From NCBI GenBank assembly GCA_963556195.1, contig OY744519.1:105986500-106050499 (forward strand): 64,000 bases of DNA. The letters are read 5' to 3'. The position numbers and the translations under genes are program-made. Positions 22,030 through 34,034 of the stretch are shown here, piece after piece; position 1 is the stretch's first letter; every line of letters begins with the position of its first letter. Under the pieces are notes generated by a model. That model made no database searches, had not been told where the DNA came from, and saw only the letters and a list, made by a program, of their open reading frames with translations. This DNA is from Sepiola atlantica (Eukaryota > Mollusca > Cephalopoda > Sepiida > Sepiolidae).

Positions 22030-22800
22030 TATTATTCTGAAGACTGGTAGTTTGAAATTCTATGTAAGACGCTTTCATAGTGATTACGTCAGAGTAACAG
22101 TGTAAATTGGAATATTATTCTGAAGACTGGTAGTTTGAAATTCTATGTAAGACGCTTTGATATTCTGTCTTATACGTGTGTCATAGTGACAACATCGTGG
22201 AAACCAGTGTAAAATTGGAATATTTAATATTCTATTTTATACGTGTGTCATAGCGATAACGTAAGTGTCACCAATGCAAAATTAGAATATTTATATAATA
22301 AATGTATACGGGTGTCATGGCGACCACGTATGCGTGACCAATGTAAAATTTGAATATTTGATACTCTATTTAATACGTGTTTCATAGCGACCACGTCTGG
22401 GTCACCAGTATGAAATTGGAATATTTTGTATTCTATTTCATACATGTTCATAGCGATCACGTCGGTGGCACCAGTGTAAAATAAGAATATTTGATATTTT
22501 ATTTTATTCGCGTGTCATATCGACCACATCAGTGTCACTATTGTAAATTGGAATATGTGATGTTATATTTTATACGCCGGTGTCACAATTGTAAAATGTG
22601 AATATTTGATATTATATCTTATACGTTTCTAGAGCGACCAGGTTGGAGGCATAAGTGTGTAATTCAAATATTTGATATTCTATTTCTTGCGTTTTTATTT
22701 CGACAATGTTTGAGTCGCCCGTGTAAAATAAGAATATTTGCTGTTCTATAGTATACCTTTTTATAGCGACCATGTGTTGGGGCCTAAAATACAACACGCG
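22030..22800. repeat. 67-bp satellite array
   Basis: Around ten diverged units with the consensus blocks CATAGCGACCACGT, GTCACCAGTGTAAAAT and GGAATATTTGATATTCTATT, then ATACGTG. The GAATATTT landmark recurs at 22217, 22285, 22352, 22419, 22485, 22551, 22600, 22666 and 22732, a spacing of 66-68 except for one 49-bp step that marks a deletion. The left end carries an extra 47-bp duplication (ATTATTCTGAAGACTGGTAG at about 22030 and 22113). Frames on the minus strand (22248-22884) are readings of the array. Confidence 0.9.
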
Positions 22801-22901
22801 AGTCCAATATTCTAGATGTGTGTTGCTGGGTACACACGAGGCTCTGAAATATATCAAAAAATACCAATGCTGAAATACGGTCAATAATAAAGAGGCGGTT
22901 A

Positions 22902-22902
<1 letters not shown>

Positions 22903-22974
<72 letters not shown>

Positions 22975-23261
22975 GTATATATATATATATATTACTGTTT
23001 CATGTATCCACATACAATTTTATGAGGAGATATACTTTTTATGTATCAATTTTCAGTATTTACTTGAACAGTGCTCGATGCGTAAGTAGAACTAGGTAGT
23101 AAGCTATGAAAATATATGTACGGCAATTAAGCTACACAGAGGCTCCCGCGTGGAATCTTTAGCCTGAAGACTCTCCCGGGGATGAAACACGGGAGCCTCT
23201 GTGTAGCTTAATTGCCATGAATATATTTTCATAGCTTACTATATATATATATATATATATA
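22903..23261 (-). repeat. Dispersed repeat copy 2 with foldback and (TA)n flanks
   Basis: (TA)n 22903-22992, then the reverse complement of the 19748-19910 repeat (to about 23106). A foldback at 23097-23240 follows: AATTAAGCTACACAGAGGCT (23129) pairs with AGCCTCTGTGTAGCTTAATT. The hairpin loop holds CTGAAGA (23164) and GAAAC (23183), a hammerhead-like spacing. It ends in (TA)n 23240-23261, the insertion site of the DNA transposon that follows. Confidence 0.75.
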
Positions 23262-23602
23262 TTAGACGTCTTCAAAATTGACCTTTTTCTTCAAACATAT
23301 GGAAACTGCTATTATTCCCATTCTCCAAGGTCTAAATTAGCTGAATATACCAGTTATTCTGATCTTGGACCTTGGCTATGCCTGCCTCAAGAGCCATGTA
23401 TCTTTATTGTTGACGTTTTTCAAAAACGCTGCAAAATATGGGATATTATGTCCTTATTTTCATTGTAGCTTTCGAGAGGTTGATGCTATAGCATTGAAAG
23501 TGGTACCAAATGAAAGCTAATAAAATTTTCTTGCATATTGTAGTAAGCACAATAAAACACATGAACACCTGTGTAAATTTTAACTAATTTTAATGCACAA
23601 AC
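23262..23602 (+). repeat. Left terminal inverted repeat
   Basis: Begins TTAGACGTC. Shared landmarks with the right end are CATATGGAAACT, GACCTTGGCTATGCCTGCC and GCTATAGCATTGAAAGTGG, all as reverse complements. Carries a ~24-bp segment absent from the right TIR. Confidence 0.9.
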
Positions 23603-23706
23603 AGCTGGGACACTACAAAAAATCAGTTTGGTAGTATGATAGCACTGCACTGACACATATATTGCATAAGAAACTGTCAGATAGGATGTTACTAATACAT
23701 GTATTA

Positions 23707-26066
23707 TCACTTGTTCAATGTGGCTTTTTTGAAACTGTCAAATTTTTTCCTGTGGTACTCCACAACTTGTAGTAAGCAGCTTCTTTGCTCTGGGTCACTT
23801 GTGATCTGAGTTGCAAAGTCACTCATTAGTTTCACACCTCTCTCAGCCACATCATTGGTCACTTTCACTGACCTCACAAACTTCTGTGCATTCCTGTAAC
23901 TGTCATTGTCTTCCCAGGTGTCAGCAGGAGTAGTGAGCCAGTCACATTTCACTCGAAGAGCATCAAACAGAAAGTGAGACTCTGGCCCTACCAGGTCTGT
24001 GAGAACTGTAGCTGCATTGATGACAGGAAACACTGGCTTGCCTTTCCTGTAACTCTCAGGTTTCTCTGTTTCTGACAGCTTGACTGCGAGCTTCTCTTTT
24101 GCAGACTTGGTCATGCTGGCATGTGAACTGAACAAGGTGAATGGCACTAGTTCTTGGGTCAGATACCAGCGGTGGTTGTTCATTTTCTTGAGAACAGAGG
24201 TTGCCAGTTCATAGTCATACTGCTTGTATTGCAGCATGTTCTTCATAAGCTGGAGGTCATGGATAGGTGCATCAGCTGCAGATGTGGTGGTTACCCAGTG
24301 GCTGGTGTAGAATAAGGTCAGGAACTTGTTCATCCTCTACAGCTTGAAGATAGTGTCCGTGTTGTATTTTAGTTCCTTGGAAAACATGAGCATCTTCATA
24401 CAGTAAATGTTCCTGGCCATCCAGCGGGCTTGGTGAATTGCACCTGGCTTGGCCCAGTGGATACCTCGAGGAGGTTCCTCACCGAGCAGGATCAGGCACA
24501 GCTCTGCCACCTCTCTGCAATCTGCAATCGGACTTGCTTCCTCAAGGAAATTGCTTAAGACTGCAATTGTGCTTGTCTTCTTCTGTTTTAAGTCTTGTTC
24601 AACTAGGCCCAGAACTCTTGGGCAGTCCTTAACCAACTTGTCCCACTTCTCTTTCACATTGCTGAACATTGGGTTGTCAGGACTCTTGACCTTGCTGAAC
24701 ACAGCCTCCCATACACTTCCAAGTATTACCTCTGATATGTGATGGCGACAAGCGAAGTAGAATACCTTTTTGCCTAGTTTTTCTTCAATAAGCTTCGCTG
24801 CACCCTTGTTGATGCCACTGTTGCTTGCTGTGGTATCAAATACCAAGCCTACAATGTTGTCTGTGAGACCCCATGCTTCTATCAGTTCCAATGTAGCATT
24901 ACACTGTTGGATTCCTGTGGAACTTTCTATGAAGGGCACACCAAGCAGCTTCCCTTCTTCATACTGTGGAGTACCAGAGACGAGCACTGCAAGACTTTCC
25001 ACTGGGTATCTTTCACCAAGAACATCCCGTAGCAGTTTTCCATCCCAGTGTAGTGTGCAGTAATCTGGCGGACTCTCCTTGAAGTTATTCATGTAACTTT
25101 GGCACAAGTTATGACGAGTGTTTATCCTATTTCGTCTTGTAGTAGAGGCTGATATAACAAAGTCATCAAGATCTGCGCCTCCTGCCTTCAACACTGCAGA
25201 CACCATGGCTGTAGTCTGGTTGTCAGAGAGTGACAACCGATCTGCAGTGCTACAAATCTCTTCATTGGTCATAACTGAGTGGTGAAAGTGTAAGGTTATC
25301 GTACTTGGTTTTGATGAACAGCTTGGTGTTGTCTCAGTGTAGTCTGAACCCTCACTAGTACCAGAGCCTTGACTGTTCTCTGGGTCTTCATCACTTGAAA
25401 TTTTCCCAACTTCTGCTGCTGCAGCAGTCACTGATGATAACATTCTCTCTTCTCTTTCTTCTCGGAAGCTTTTCTCTCTAGACTTCTTCTCAAACACCTT
25501 ATCATGACCTGACATGTGTGCCAGGCGAGTTGTCTGTTGGTCCAAGTAGAAATTGACGTCCTCTTCCTTGGTCTCCTTTGTGAGCAGCCTGTTGCTTCTT
25601 ATCTCCTCCACAACATCCTTTGCTCCAATATCAAATAACTTGTCTAAGTCGTCAGAAAGTTAGTTCGTTTCTCTTCCTCTGGTTTGTTATTTCTTCCCTT
25701 GTTTTTAACAATTTTCCTGTACTTTTCATGGAGGATCATGAGACGGTTGACTGCATTTGGTCTAGTTAGTGTTTTAATCCTTGCCATATTCCAGAATGGC
25801 AAAACGACATCCACTGTATCATGGGCTAAAGACCTATTGTCACTGTTGGGATTATCATTCCTCAAATGCAGGAAATACTGGAACACCTGGCGATTAGTAG
25901 GAAGTTGAGAGCCCCTGATGCTGGAGCTGGGTTGCCCAATGAGGTACACATCACTGAATGACCTTATGGCAGGAGTTGCCACCTTTCTTCTCTTTTCAGT
26001 TGGTTCATCCCGTTCACTTGTATCGCTGACCACTTTCCCACAGCATAGTTGTCTTCCAGATGCCAT
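23707..26066 (-). pseudogene. Transposase, ~780 codons, one stop and one frameshift
   Basis: Three consecutive minus-strand frames make one protein: 26066-25644 (140 aa), 25611-24337 (424 aa) and 24333-23707 (208 aa). The second and third are in the same frame, separated only by a TAG at 24339-24337. The first is shifted, and the junction near 25650-25665 reads into SDDLDKLFDIGAKDVVEEI in the downstream frame. Around residues 390-450 of the reading are VFDTTASNSG and FYFACRHHISEVILGSV, an acidic residue followed by a C-x-H-H block as in hAT-like RNase-H transposases. Near the C-terminus is NDVAERGVKLMSDFA, a possible catalytic Glu region. Similar proteins occur in hydrozoans, arthropods and molluscs, usually unnamed. 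The superfamily is inference. Confidence 0.82.
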
Positions 26067-26237
26067 GTTGTCAGCAGTTCACAAATCTTAACAAATCAGC
26101 TTTAACTTACAATCTGATATGAAGAGATAAAACATACTTAGTGATAATAAATGATATACATGCATTAAGAGTAACATTTTTGAGATAAAGTTACGTATTA
26201 TATGATGGCATCCTTTCCAAGCATAAAAAATATATAT

Positions 26238-26554
26238 GTTTGTGCATTAAAATTAATTAAAATTAACACAGGTGTTTCATATGCAAGAAAGTTCTATTAC
26301 CTTTCATTTGGTACCACTTTCAATGCTATAGCATCAACCTCTGGAAAGCTAAATGAAAATAAAGACATAATATCCCAAATTTTGCAGCGTTTTTTAAAAA
26401 CGTCAACAATAAAATTACATGGCTCTTGAGGCAGGCATAGCCAAGGTCCAAGATCACAATAACTGGGATATTTAGCAAATATGGACCTTGGAGAATGAGA
26501 ATAATATCAGTTTCCATATGTTTGAAGAAAAAGGTCAATTTTGAAGAGGTCTAA
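26238..26554 (-). repeat. Right terminal inverted repeat
   Basis: Reverse complement of 23262-23602 with scattered substitutions. The outer end, GAGGTCTAA, abuts (TA)n. Confidence 0.9.
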
Positions 26555-28039
26555 TATATATATATATGTATGTATTTTCCCTCAAAGAATATTTGTCACT
26601 GACATGTAAGATGGACATAATACAACATGATGCATAAACGGGTTGCACGTTACAGACGTATATACGAAAGTGAGGGTCCACCTTAAAAGTATCTACACAC
26701 GATCACAATCGGAATAGACATGAATTACAATGGTAAACACATTAGCGAGATCGTAATCCGTAATTTAAAGTAAATACGACTGAGTTTGTTTGTCATGGAA
26801 ATATTCTTCATACAATGCCGCGGCCAGCACAAACAAGGTGTTATGCAAAAATAGCTTAAAATGGCTCTGTTTAATATCTACACGTAGTTGCGACCCGTAA
26901 ATATGATACCTGACGCCTTTCTGGTAGAGTTGTGGAAACCATGCTAAACCGTAGAGCTTGAGTGTAACACGCCTACCAAGATTGAAGCAGTGACGAGAGA
27001 GAGAGAGAGTAAAAGCCCCGATTTCAAAATCGTGCCTCTACAAATATGAAGTTCTTTTTGTTCTTCAAAATTGAAGAATTTTTTTCTCACTTGCTGGTAG
27101 TATAATTAAAGGGATATAACTTGAATATCGTTAGGGAAATAACTAATATTTCGCTAACAAGAATTTTAGTCCAATGTAACATGAAATGGATTGCAACTAG
27201 ATTTTTCTGAAAAAGCCAAGTGAGATATATGTTTAGAAAGTTACTGTAGACATGTTATCCTCAATTTTAGAAGCAAAGATTTTCACTGTTTGTACTGCTG
27301 TTTGAACATAACTAAAAATGGAATCTACGCATTTACTAGGTATGCCGAAATAAGTATTTAAGATGTAATTTGGAAGAAGTGAGAAAACAAAAGATATTTA
27401 ATTATAGTTTCGAATTTTAAATAACACCGAGAAACGAGATATGAATAAAATTCTTGATAAAACTTGAATAAAAGCCAGAAATAAATTCACAATTAAGTAC
27501 TGAGGTTGAGTCAAATATTTGTATATCCAAAAACATGACACGGAGCAGCACGTAAAATGTGATACAAAGTCGGAAGGTGAAGATTGAAAAGACTTCTACC
27601 AGATGCGTGTGCACACCTGACAAACCTTCATTGAGTGTAAGTATATACCAAGGTTTTACCCTCGTGCCAGTTAAATATGATTGAGGTCCAGTCAATAAAA
27701 ACGTAAAAACGCCTGCAAACGAAACTACCCACATCATCTGCTATAAATATAAATGTCTACCTGTTAAAATCAATTGTTATTTTTTATAATCGAAAATGCT
27801 TATTATGGAAATCTGAACGAGGAAACAAATTATGCTGATAAAAATAAAAGCATAACAAACAAATATATACAGAACTCGAACAATACCCGATTCAAAACGA
27901 GTAAAAATATTCTCCGAACAGAACAGTTTTGTCTTACTTTTATGTCTTTTTACGATGATTAAAATCAAGTTAGAATTATATTAGACTGTGTGTCTAGAAT
28001 TCTTATTGACCTTATGATCAAAGTCCATTACATGTTGTA
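26555..28039. other. 1.5 kb non-coding stretch
   Basis: No recognised gene. A 106-aa minus-strand frame at 27417-27737 and overlapping 62/63-aa frames at 27774-27968 have no family signal. A GAGAGAGAGAG run is at 26996-27007. Confidence 0.5.
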
Positions 28040-28426
28040 GAAAATGTTTTAATGTTTAAGTAGTATTAAGAAAAAATTGAAATTCAGGGAATCTTGCTAA
28101 ATTAGTGTCTGATGACAGTTGGGTAGATTCAATGCACAATCTGAAATATTTGAATTTTCAAATTCGAGCTGATGCTTATAGTATAGTCGTTAAAATTTCA
28201 CAAAAATCAGAAGTATCGCAATTTTGACGGAAGGCTTCCAACCCCTTTTAATCCTTAGTATAAAACTAAATTACAGTAAATATATATATTCTCAAAACTA
28301 TGCAGCTATTTCAAAATTTCTAATGATTGGTTAATTAGTTTGGGAGTGAAGTCTGTACATACAAATATATAAACATATGAACATAACTAACTCTATAAAT
28401 ATAAAGTTAATCACATTGATACACAG
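28040..28426 (+). repeat. Dispersed repeat joined to 5S-like sequence, copy 1
   Basis: Homologous to 47060-47500. Shared blocks are GAAATTCAGGGAATCT, AATCTGAAATAT.TGAATTTT, GGAAGGCTTCCA/AAGGGCTTCCA, GGTTAATTAGTTTGGGAGT and TGTACATACAAATATATAAA. No coding potential. In both copies a 5S rRNA-like segment follows directly. Confidence 0.75.
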
Positions 28427-28489
28427 GTTCTCGTTAAATTACTGGAGTTAAGTTAGGTTGACCTTTGCCAGTTTTAAATAGGTGACCAT
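28427..28489 (+). pseudogene. 5S rRNA-like fragment, copy 1
   Basis: TCTCGTTAAATTACTGGAGTT, AAGTTAGGTTGACC and TTTTAAATAGGTGACC align in order with the 5S rRNA blocks TCTCGTCTGATCTCGGAAGC, AAGCAGGGTCGGGCC and ACTTGGATGGGAGACC. About two thirds of positions match. It covers the middle of 5S, including the internal promoter region. Part of a repeat, not an rRNA gene. Confidence 0.6.
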
Positions 28490-29599
28490 ATGTGAACATG
28501 AGACGCTGCATGTGGGGGTACTACGAAATCTCCCTGCTAAGAAATACAGTCCAATAGATGCATTTATCAAGTACTTCAATATACCCTGATAATACACAGA
28601 ACGGAAACTCCACATCTAGACGAATGCTATGTTCTAAATCATATGGCGAAGCTTTTAAGAGAGAGTATGCTTTTGAAGATTTTAAATTTATAAAATTATA
28701 TTTAACAGAAAATTCGTTCAAATTTATATCAGCCAAAAACCAGTTAAAGCAAAATGATATCCAGACTTATCTATAAAATAATACGCTAAGGAATTTCATG
28801 TTCATATGTAGGTTATCACCTTTCAGACACATTGAAAAAAATGAGATAACCAATCAGCAAATATGGTGATTGGTGATTTATTTGATGCCAATTCTACAAT
28901 AAATTGTTCCAAAATCGAATTCTGTCGCCCGTCGCCAGTACAATTTAAAGTACACACATTTAAAAAAGTGACAGTTTTTTTTTTATTTGATGAATATTTT
29001 GCTGACGACTATTTTACAGCAAATAGACAGAATATTTATTTTTTTAAAGGGAATTAACTCCTTTTAAAAAAATAAATATTAAATTGCAACAGATTTAAAC
29101 AGATTTAAATAAATAACGAATAGAAATATAACTCGTTTTATATATTTAAAACATATTTAGCTAACAATGAAAATGATTTGTACCAAAGAAGAAAGAATGA
29201 TTTTTTGTTAATGTATTGACCCCGACATTTCAACCATTGTTACCAATATTCACGTTGTTCTGTCACTGTCTCCCTGACAAACCCATTAACCTTCATCCTC
29301 AAGTCGCCTATTGGCCTTGATAAGCGGCGACTCTTTAGTACATAAAATTTAAAAAAACGCATACGTTTATTACTTTAAAAAAAATATGATTAACAATAAA
29401 TTATACAGATTGACGTAGAAAGCACTGTGGAATTTCACGGGTACCTCTAGTTTTTATTATTACACGGCGTCTTGCTAATATTATCATAGAACGAGTTATC
29501 GGGAAACATGTGGTCTTTCTGGAAGAAAATTAGAAATATTAGACGTATTAAATTGTGAAAAATCTTCCGAGGAAAATATGAAATCACTTATATATAATA
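28490..29599. other. Non-coding stretch, nothing recognised
   Basis: AT-rich. Overlapping 71/72-aa frames at 28521-28776 lie on opposite strands and neither shows a family motif. Confidence 0.5.
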
Positions 29600-29885
29600 G
29601 ACATATAGTACACCGCAACCCAAAGACGGAGATAATATCTAGGATGATGGTTTCATGACAACAGAACATATACTACACTACTCTACCTAAAAAGAGAAAG
29701 TAATATCTCGGAGAATGGTATCATAACCACAGAACATACATTACCAGCCCCCAAAAGGAAGTAATGCCTAAGAGAATAGTATCATTACAACAGAGCAGAT
29801 ACTATACTACTTCCCAAAAGATAACGTAATGGATGGCATCATGACAACGAAACAGTTACTACACTACCATCCCTTGTCTTAAGAA
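29600..29885 (-). repeat. U2-tagged minisatellite, array 3
   Basis: Four units of about 65 bp, the clearest of the arrays. Each unit has TAATATCTMGGAGRATGGT, ATCATGACAACAGAACA and TATACTACACTAC (reverse complement of U2 GTAGTGTAGTATCTG) followed by CCCCAAAAGG. The U2-derived box occurs once per unit. Confidence 0.8.
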
Positions 29886-30029
29886 TTGAAATATATTACA
29901 TTCGTCTGAAATAGTATGGTTAACTGAATTGAGCATTAAAATATATTAATAGTATAGTTTCAGCTTCAGACAGTCAGAAAGAAAATCTGCATTAGCGATG
30001 GCAAAATAAAGCAGAACTTCAAAATATAT

Positions 30030-30745
30030 ATTTCCAAGAGAACTTGGTATGTGCCCTAAAGTGAAGGTTCGGTTATATGAGAAATAAAAAGGAAGCCTGA
30101 TTTTTGGAGAGCATGATCTGTTTCCTGTTCTGACATTGAGACAGAAAATAAAGAACCGAACAGATATATAATCTCGGAGTTATTTCACCAGTGAATGTTT
30201 CACGTTTGACAGCGCCTGTCGTAATTTTAAAGAAACGTTATAGTAAGTTACGAGTGTTTGCAGATTTCACAACAGGAATGACCGACGTTCTGCAAGACAA
30301 TAAATCCCTCATCCCTAAAGGAAAGAGAAAGGTTTACTAAATTAAATGGAGTAAACGTGTTTTCAGAAATTGACTTATAGGATGCGTGTTTACAAGTAGA
30401 AATGGAGGAAAAGGGTCAAATGTTCTTACTGTTAACACGCATCCTGGATTTATAGCAATTTAACAGATTCTTTTTCGGTGTGAACGTCGCTTCTGCAATT
30501 TTTCTAGCAAATAGACACTTGGTGATTGGATTGGATTGTGGAGTCCCCTATTTGGACGATATTCTCATTCGACATAAAACAGTGAGCGAACACGTTCAAC
30601 ATATGTCGAAAGTGTTTGAACAAATTAAAATGTAGGGGTTTAAACTTACTGAAAAAAGACTGGATTATGTATTGACTACCGATAAAAATGGTTGTAAATC
30701 AGATACTGGACAAAATAAAAGTTATAAAATATATAGACTGGTGCC
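30030..30745 (+). pseudogene. Ty3/gypsy-type reverse transcriptase relic
   Basis: Reading frames give, in order, SPVNVSRLTAPVVILKK (30185-30235), RVFADFTTGMTDVL (30251-30292), NGVNVFSEIDL and DACLQVEMEEKGQ (30345-30420), FFFGVNVASAIF (30470-30505), the catalytic box YLDD at 30549-30560, and EHVQHMSKVFEQIK (30585-30632). This is the standard order of Ty3/gypsy RT motifs. At least five stops or frameshifts make it inactive. No LTRs, integrase or gag were found nearby. The region carries old copies of an LTR-retroelement RT and nothing functional. Confidence 0.88.
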
Positions 30746-31083
30746 TACATACTTTGCCTAATTGCAATCGTTTTCTTAAATGGGAACCTATTGTAATGCC
30801 TATCAAAATCACATAAGCCGAGAACTCCATTAAGTAGGCTACAACAAACGATAGCAAATATAAATGGTCGGCTGACTATAAAAACAGCTATCATGCAGTA
30901 TACTTAACAGCCAATAAATCGATAACAGACATAATATGCAACAAATAAGTTTTACAAAACGCATTAAAATTTAATCTTCTATCGACTAACATAATCTTAA
31001 AGTGTTGAAGAAAATACTGAAATTATTTGCACAATATGTTATATCAGCTACTAATATTATACGTGTTTATACGTCAAATAATA

Positions 31084-31087
<4 letters not shown>

Positions 31088-31159
<72 letters not shown>

Positions 31160-31160
31160 C
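31088..31160. repeat. (TA)n(TG)n microsatellite
   Basis: TA run then GT run; simple. Confidence 0.95.
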
Positions 31161-32479
31161 AGTATGAAAATTATAATTCTGAGGCAAAAGCAATGCAATG
31201 TTTAGAACCGGTAGGGGGAATATGGGATACACAAAAATATTTATATTTCAAAGATTTAAATATAAGGACAGTAAATTGTAAAATTGGTGGTCTGACTGCT
31301 AAATATTTAAATCTCCGGAATAGCAGAAACTTTAATTATTTCGAGAGTAAAAACCTCTCTTTTTTCAAAAAGAAAACAAAAATTTGACCGGCTGTGTCAG
31401 TTTAGGAAAACCAAGGGACGCTGCTATTAAAAAAACCCAAACAAACAACATGAGATTCGCAGAAAGACAGGACTCACAAAAAATGCAATCGTAAAGCTAT
31501 GTAATAGATTATCAAGATTAATGAATATAGTTGATCTTAAATATTAATATTAAGATTTAATTTATTTGATATAGTTGCATTTTTAATTCATTTATCATTT
31601 ACTTTTTCGTTGTTTTTTTTTTAGATATTTAATATGCATGTTAAGTGTTGCGATTGTGAATATAAGTTAGGATCCACAGTCAGGTAATGATAAAGGTGAT
31701 ATACTTAGAGCTCTAAGATGGCAGGAGTTATTGATGGTTGAAAGGGGAGTATTAAGTAGAGTTAGTCAATGCGTGTACATAAATAATTAGTCTATCTGAA
31801 GTCTTCATCTATTCCATTATACTCAATGGCCTAGATTGGGAACAGGAGGTTGTTAAACGCGAAAAGAAAGGGAAAAGGGTTTATATATAATAAAACAACA
31901 TATGATTACCCGGTTATTAATATATTATTGCATAGTAAACGGAACTAATTAAGTGTAAGTGTAATATATGGGAATTAATTCTTAATGCTCTAACTGTAGG
32001 TGGCTTAGTCTTGAATAGGAGGTTGTAGTAGTTGTCGGGAAGAGCATCGACAAGAAAGGTGTGTAAACAAAATATATGGAGGGGAAGATGGGTGTGTGTT
32101 AAGGGAGAAGGATAGAGGGAAAGGGTACCTGAATGAAAGGGTATAAGGAGGACAAGAAATGTGAGAGCGTGGATCGGCGAGATCTAGAGGGTTTAGGTAG
32201 ATAGATGGTTACAATTATTGGGATCGGGCAGAGACTAAAAAGCAAGGAGTATGAAGCATGGTTCTAGGTGAGTATAGGTTGGATGATGTTGGATGGGAAG
32301 TGGAGTTAAAGCATGAAGGGGGAACAAAGCTCGGCTCTATTATTTAAAGAGGTTCTGTGTTTAGAGATCAGAATGGCCTCAGATATCCTAGGGTACCGAT
32401 GTCTCTAAGTGAGACAACGCTACGGACATGGATAATGAGTTGTGTGTTGCCACATGATAAGATGTGCTTATAGAAAGAA

Positions 32480-34000
32480 GAAATGCGGGTGTGCATATGT
32501 TTCTTTATGCGTTACTGCAGAGGTTTGACAGTGTTACCGATGTAGAAATGTTGGCACTTAACATATTGTAGTCTGTAAACTGTACGAGTGCGACAGAAGA
32601 GCCACGAGTTAGGAATTGGGCAATTGGCTAGGGAGCAGGGTTAAGGTGTAGTTACTGTGTTTTTTTTAGTTAGGTTTTGTCAGAAGGGTAGTACCTGTGT
32701 GGGTGAGTTGAATGTCAAGGTTCCCGCTACGTATTGCTTTGTGGATCGCGGACTTAATGCAATCGCTAAAGAAAGGGAGTTTGAGGAAGAAGGTGTCTGT
32801 AAGGGTGATGTGTCTGTGTATTTTGGTGTTACTGAGGCTGGCTATGGTAGAAGGGGGAAGCCGTTGGTAAGAGGGTATTCGTGTGTGTTGTTTTATCAGA
32901 AGTTGAAGATTATTTACTTTGTATACGGTTGATCTGTGTGTGTGCATAACTTAATTTTGCTTTAAGGGGTAAGGCGGATTTAAAGTGGATGATGAATTTT
33001 CTGCATGCAGGTTTTCTGTAAAAGATGATGTGTATGGATCTAGCTCCAGTGATTCTAAGATTGAAGTCTAGGATTGATGTGTTTGGGCGTTCGATAGTGA
33101 ACTATAGGTGGGGGTTAGTATTGTTGAATATCTTTAAAATAGTGGTGGATTCCTCATGAGATGATGTGAGGATAAGAATATCGTTAATGTACCTCGTTAA
33201 AAATAAGTAGATGTTGTCGGTGACGAGGTGTATAGCGGGGTGTGCGGGTATGGAAGTGTCAAGGGACACAACGTCAAAGCTAAAAATGTAATTATTTAGG
33301 CGTAGCTGTTTGGGTTGAACTAAGTTCCATCTATGTAACACTTTTTCAGAGCTGCTGACATTTGCACGAAAGGTGGGGTATAGGGGTTTGACTAACTGTG
33401 AGAAGAGCAAGGAGATCTTATAAAGGGTTCCCTCAGTACTGGAGACGATGGGCCTGATCTGTATGTGGTTTCTAGTTTTGTGTGTTTAGATGGGGTGGTA
33501 AAAAGTGGCGAGTCTGCTGTTCTTAGTGGTGAAGTTGAGCCTGTATTTTGAGGGGAATTCTGTCTAACATGAATTTGAAACCACGCATTATTGATAAAAA
33601 TCTGTATTCGACTAGCTGAGACGTTATTAACGGGTATGTATTAGGTGATATTGCTGAGAGGTGCAAGCGTGATAGCGGTTTAAGATTCTTGGGAAATGAT
33701 GCAGAACTCCTTACTTTTGTCAGTGGGTAGGTAGACTAGGTTTTTATCTTTAAGATCTTTCAGAGTGAAGCGTTGGGAACGGGAGATGTTAGGGGTGATG
33801 CGGTGTTGTTCGCATTGGAGAATGGAAAAAATGTTCCGTTTGAGTCTTAGAAGTTTTTGGTCTAGTAGGTGGTTCTTGGATGGCGGGTTAAAGGGGTGTT
33901 TTTGTTGTGATACAGAAATGGAGTTGTGTGAAAATCGGTGCCATTGTGACGGTCCTGGGTAGGTAGTTCAAAGGCTTATAACTATTTCAGTTATATGCAG
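32480..34000 (-). pseudogene. Penelope-like reverse transcriptase and GIY-YIG, degraded
   Basis: Minus-strand fragments in order: LKRNIFSILQCEQHRITPNIS and DLKDKNLVYLPTDKSKEFCI (about 33890-33690), RPIVSSTEGTLYKIS (33455-33410), FSFDVVSLDTSIPAHPAI (33285-33235), LTRYINDILILTSSHEES (33205-33150), TIERPNTSILDFNLRI (33100-33050), FLKLPFFSDCI..AIHKAI with DIQLTHTGTTL (32800-32690), and C...TVYRLQYVKCQHFYIGNT (32600-32530) from the GIY-YIG domain. These are the hallmark PLE blocks, including the D of 'FDVVSL' and the Y-x-N-D variant of 'YVDD'. About 60-80 residues between 'AIHLV' and 'LTRYIND' are missing. Multiple stops; non-functional. Confidence 0.88.
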
Positions 34001-34034
34001 TTCTGCAGAACTGTATTTCTAGATTGTGTGTTTT

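Larger units (their letters stand above)
23262..26554 (-). mobile_element. DNA transposon with ~320-340 bp terminal inverted repeats
   Basis: The left end TTAGACGTCTTCAAAATTGA (23262) and the right end, read on the minus strand from 26554, TTAGACCTCTTCAAAATTGA, open long inverted repeats. The left TIR covers 23262-23602 and the right 26238-26554, similar over their whole length down to GTTTGTGCATTAAAATT at the inner edge. The left TIR has about 24 extra bases near 23540. One transposase gene on the minus strand fills the interior. Both flanks are (TA)n, so the target was a TA microsatellite and the duplication (TA, TATA or 8 bp) cannot be read. Superfamily is not certain; see the transposase entry. 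Confidence 0.9.

Noticed and set aside
24438..25063. Plus-strand frames of 64-97 aa inside the DNA transposon
   Set aside because: They are antisense to the well-supported minus-strand transposase.
26996..27012. GA run as a promoter GAGA element
   Set aside because: Simple repeats are everywhere here and no gene start is nearby.
28427..28489. Functional 5S rRNA gene
   Set aside because: Only the middle of 5S is present with many substitutions, attached to a dispersed repeat.
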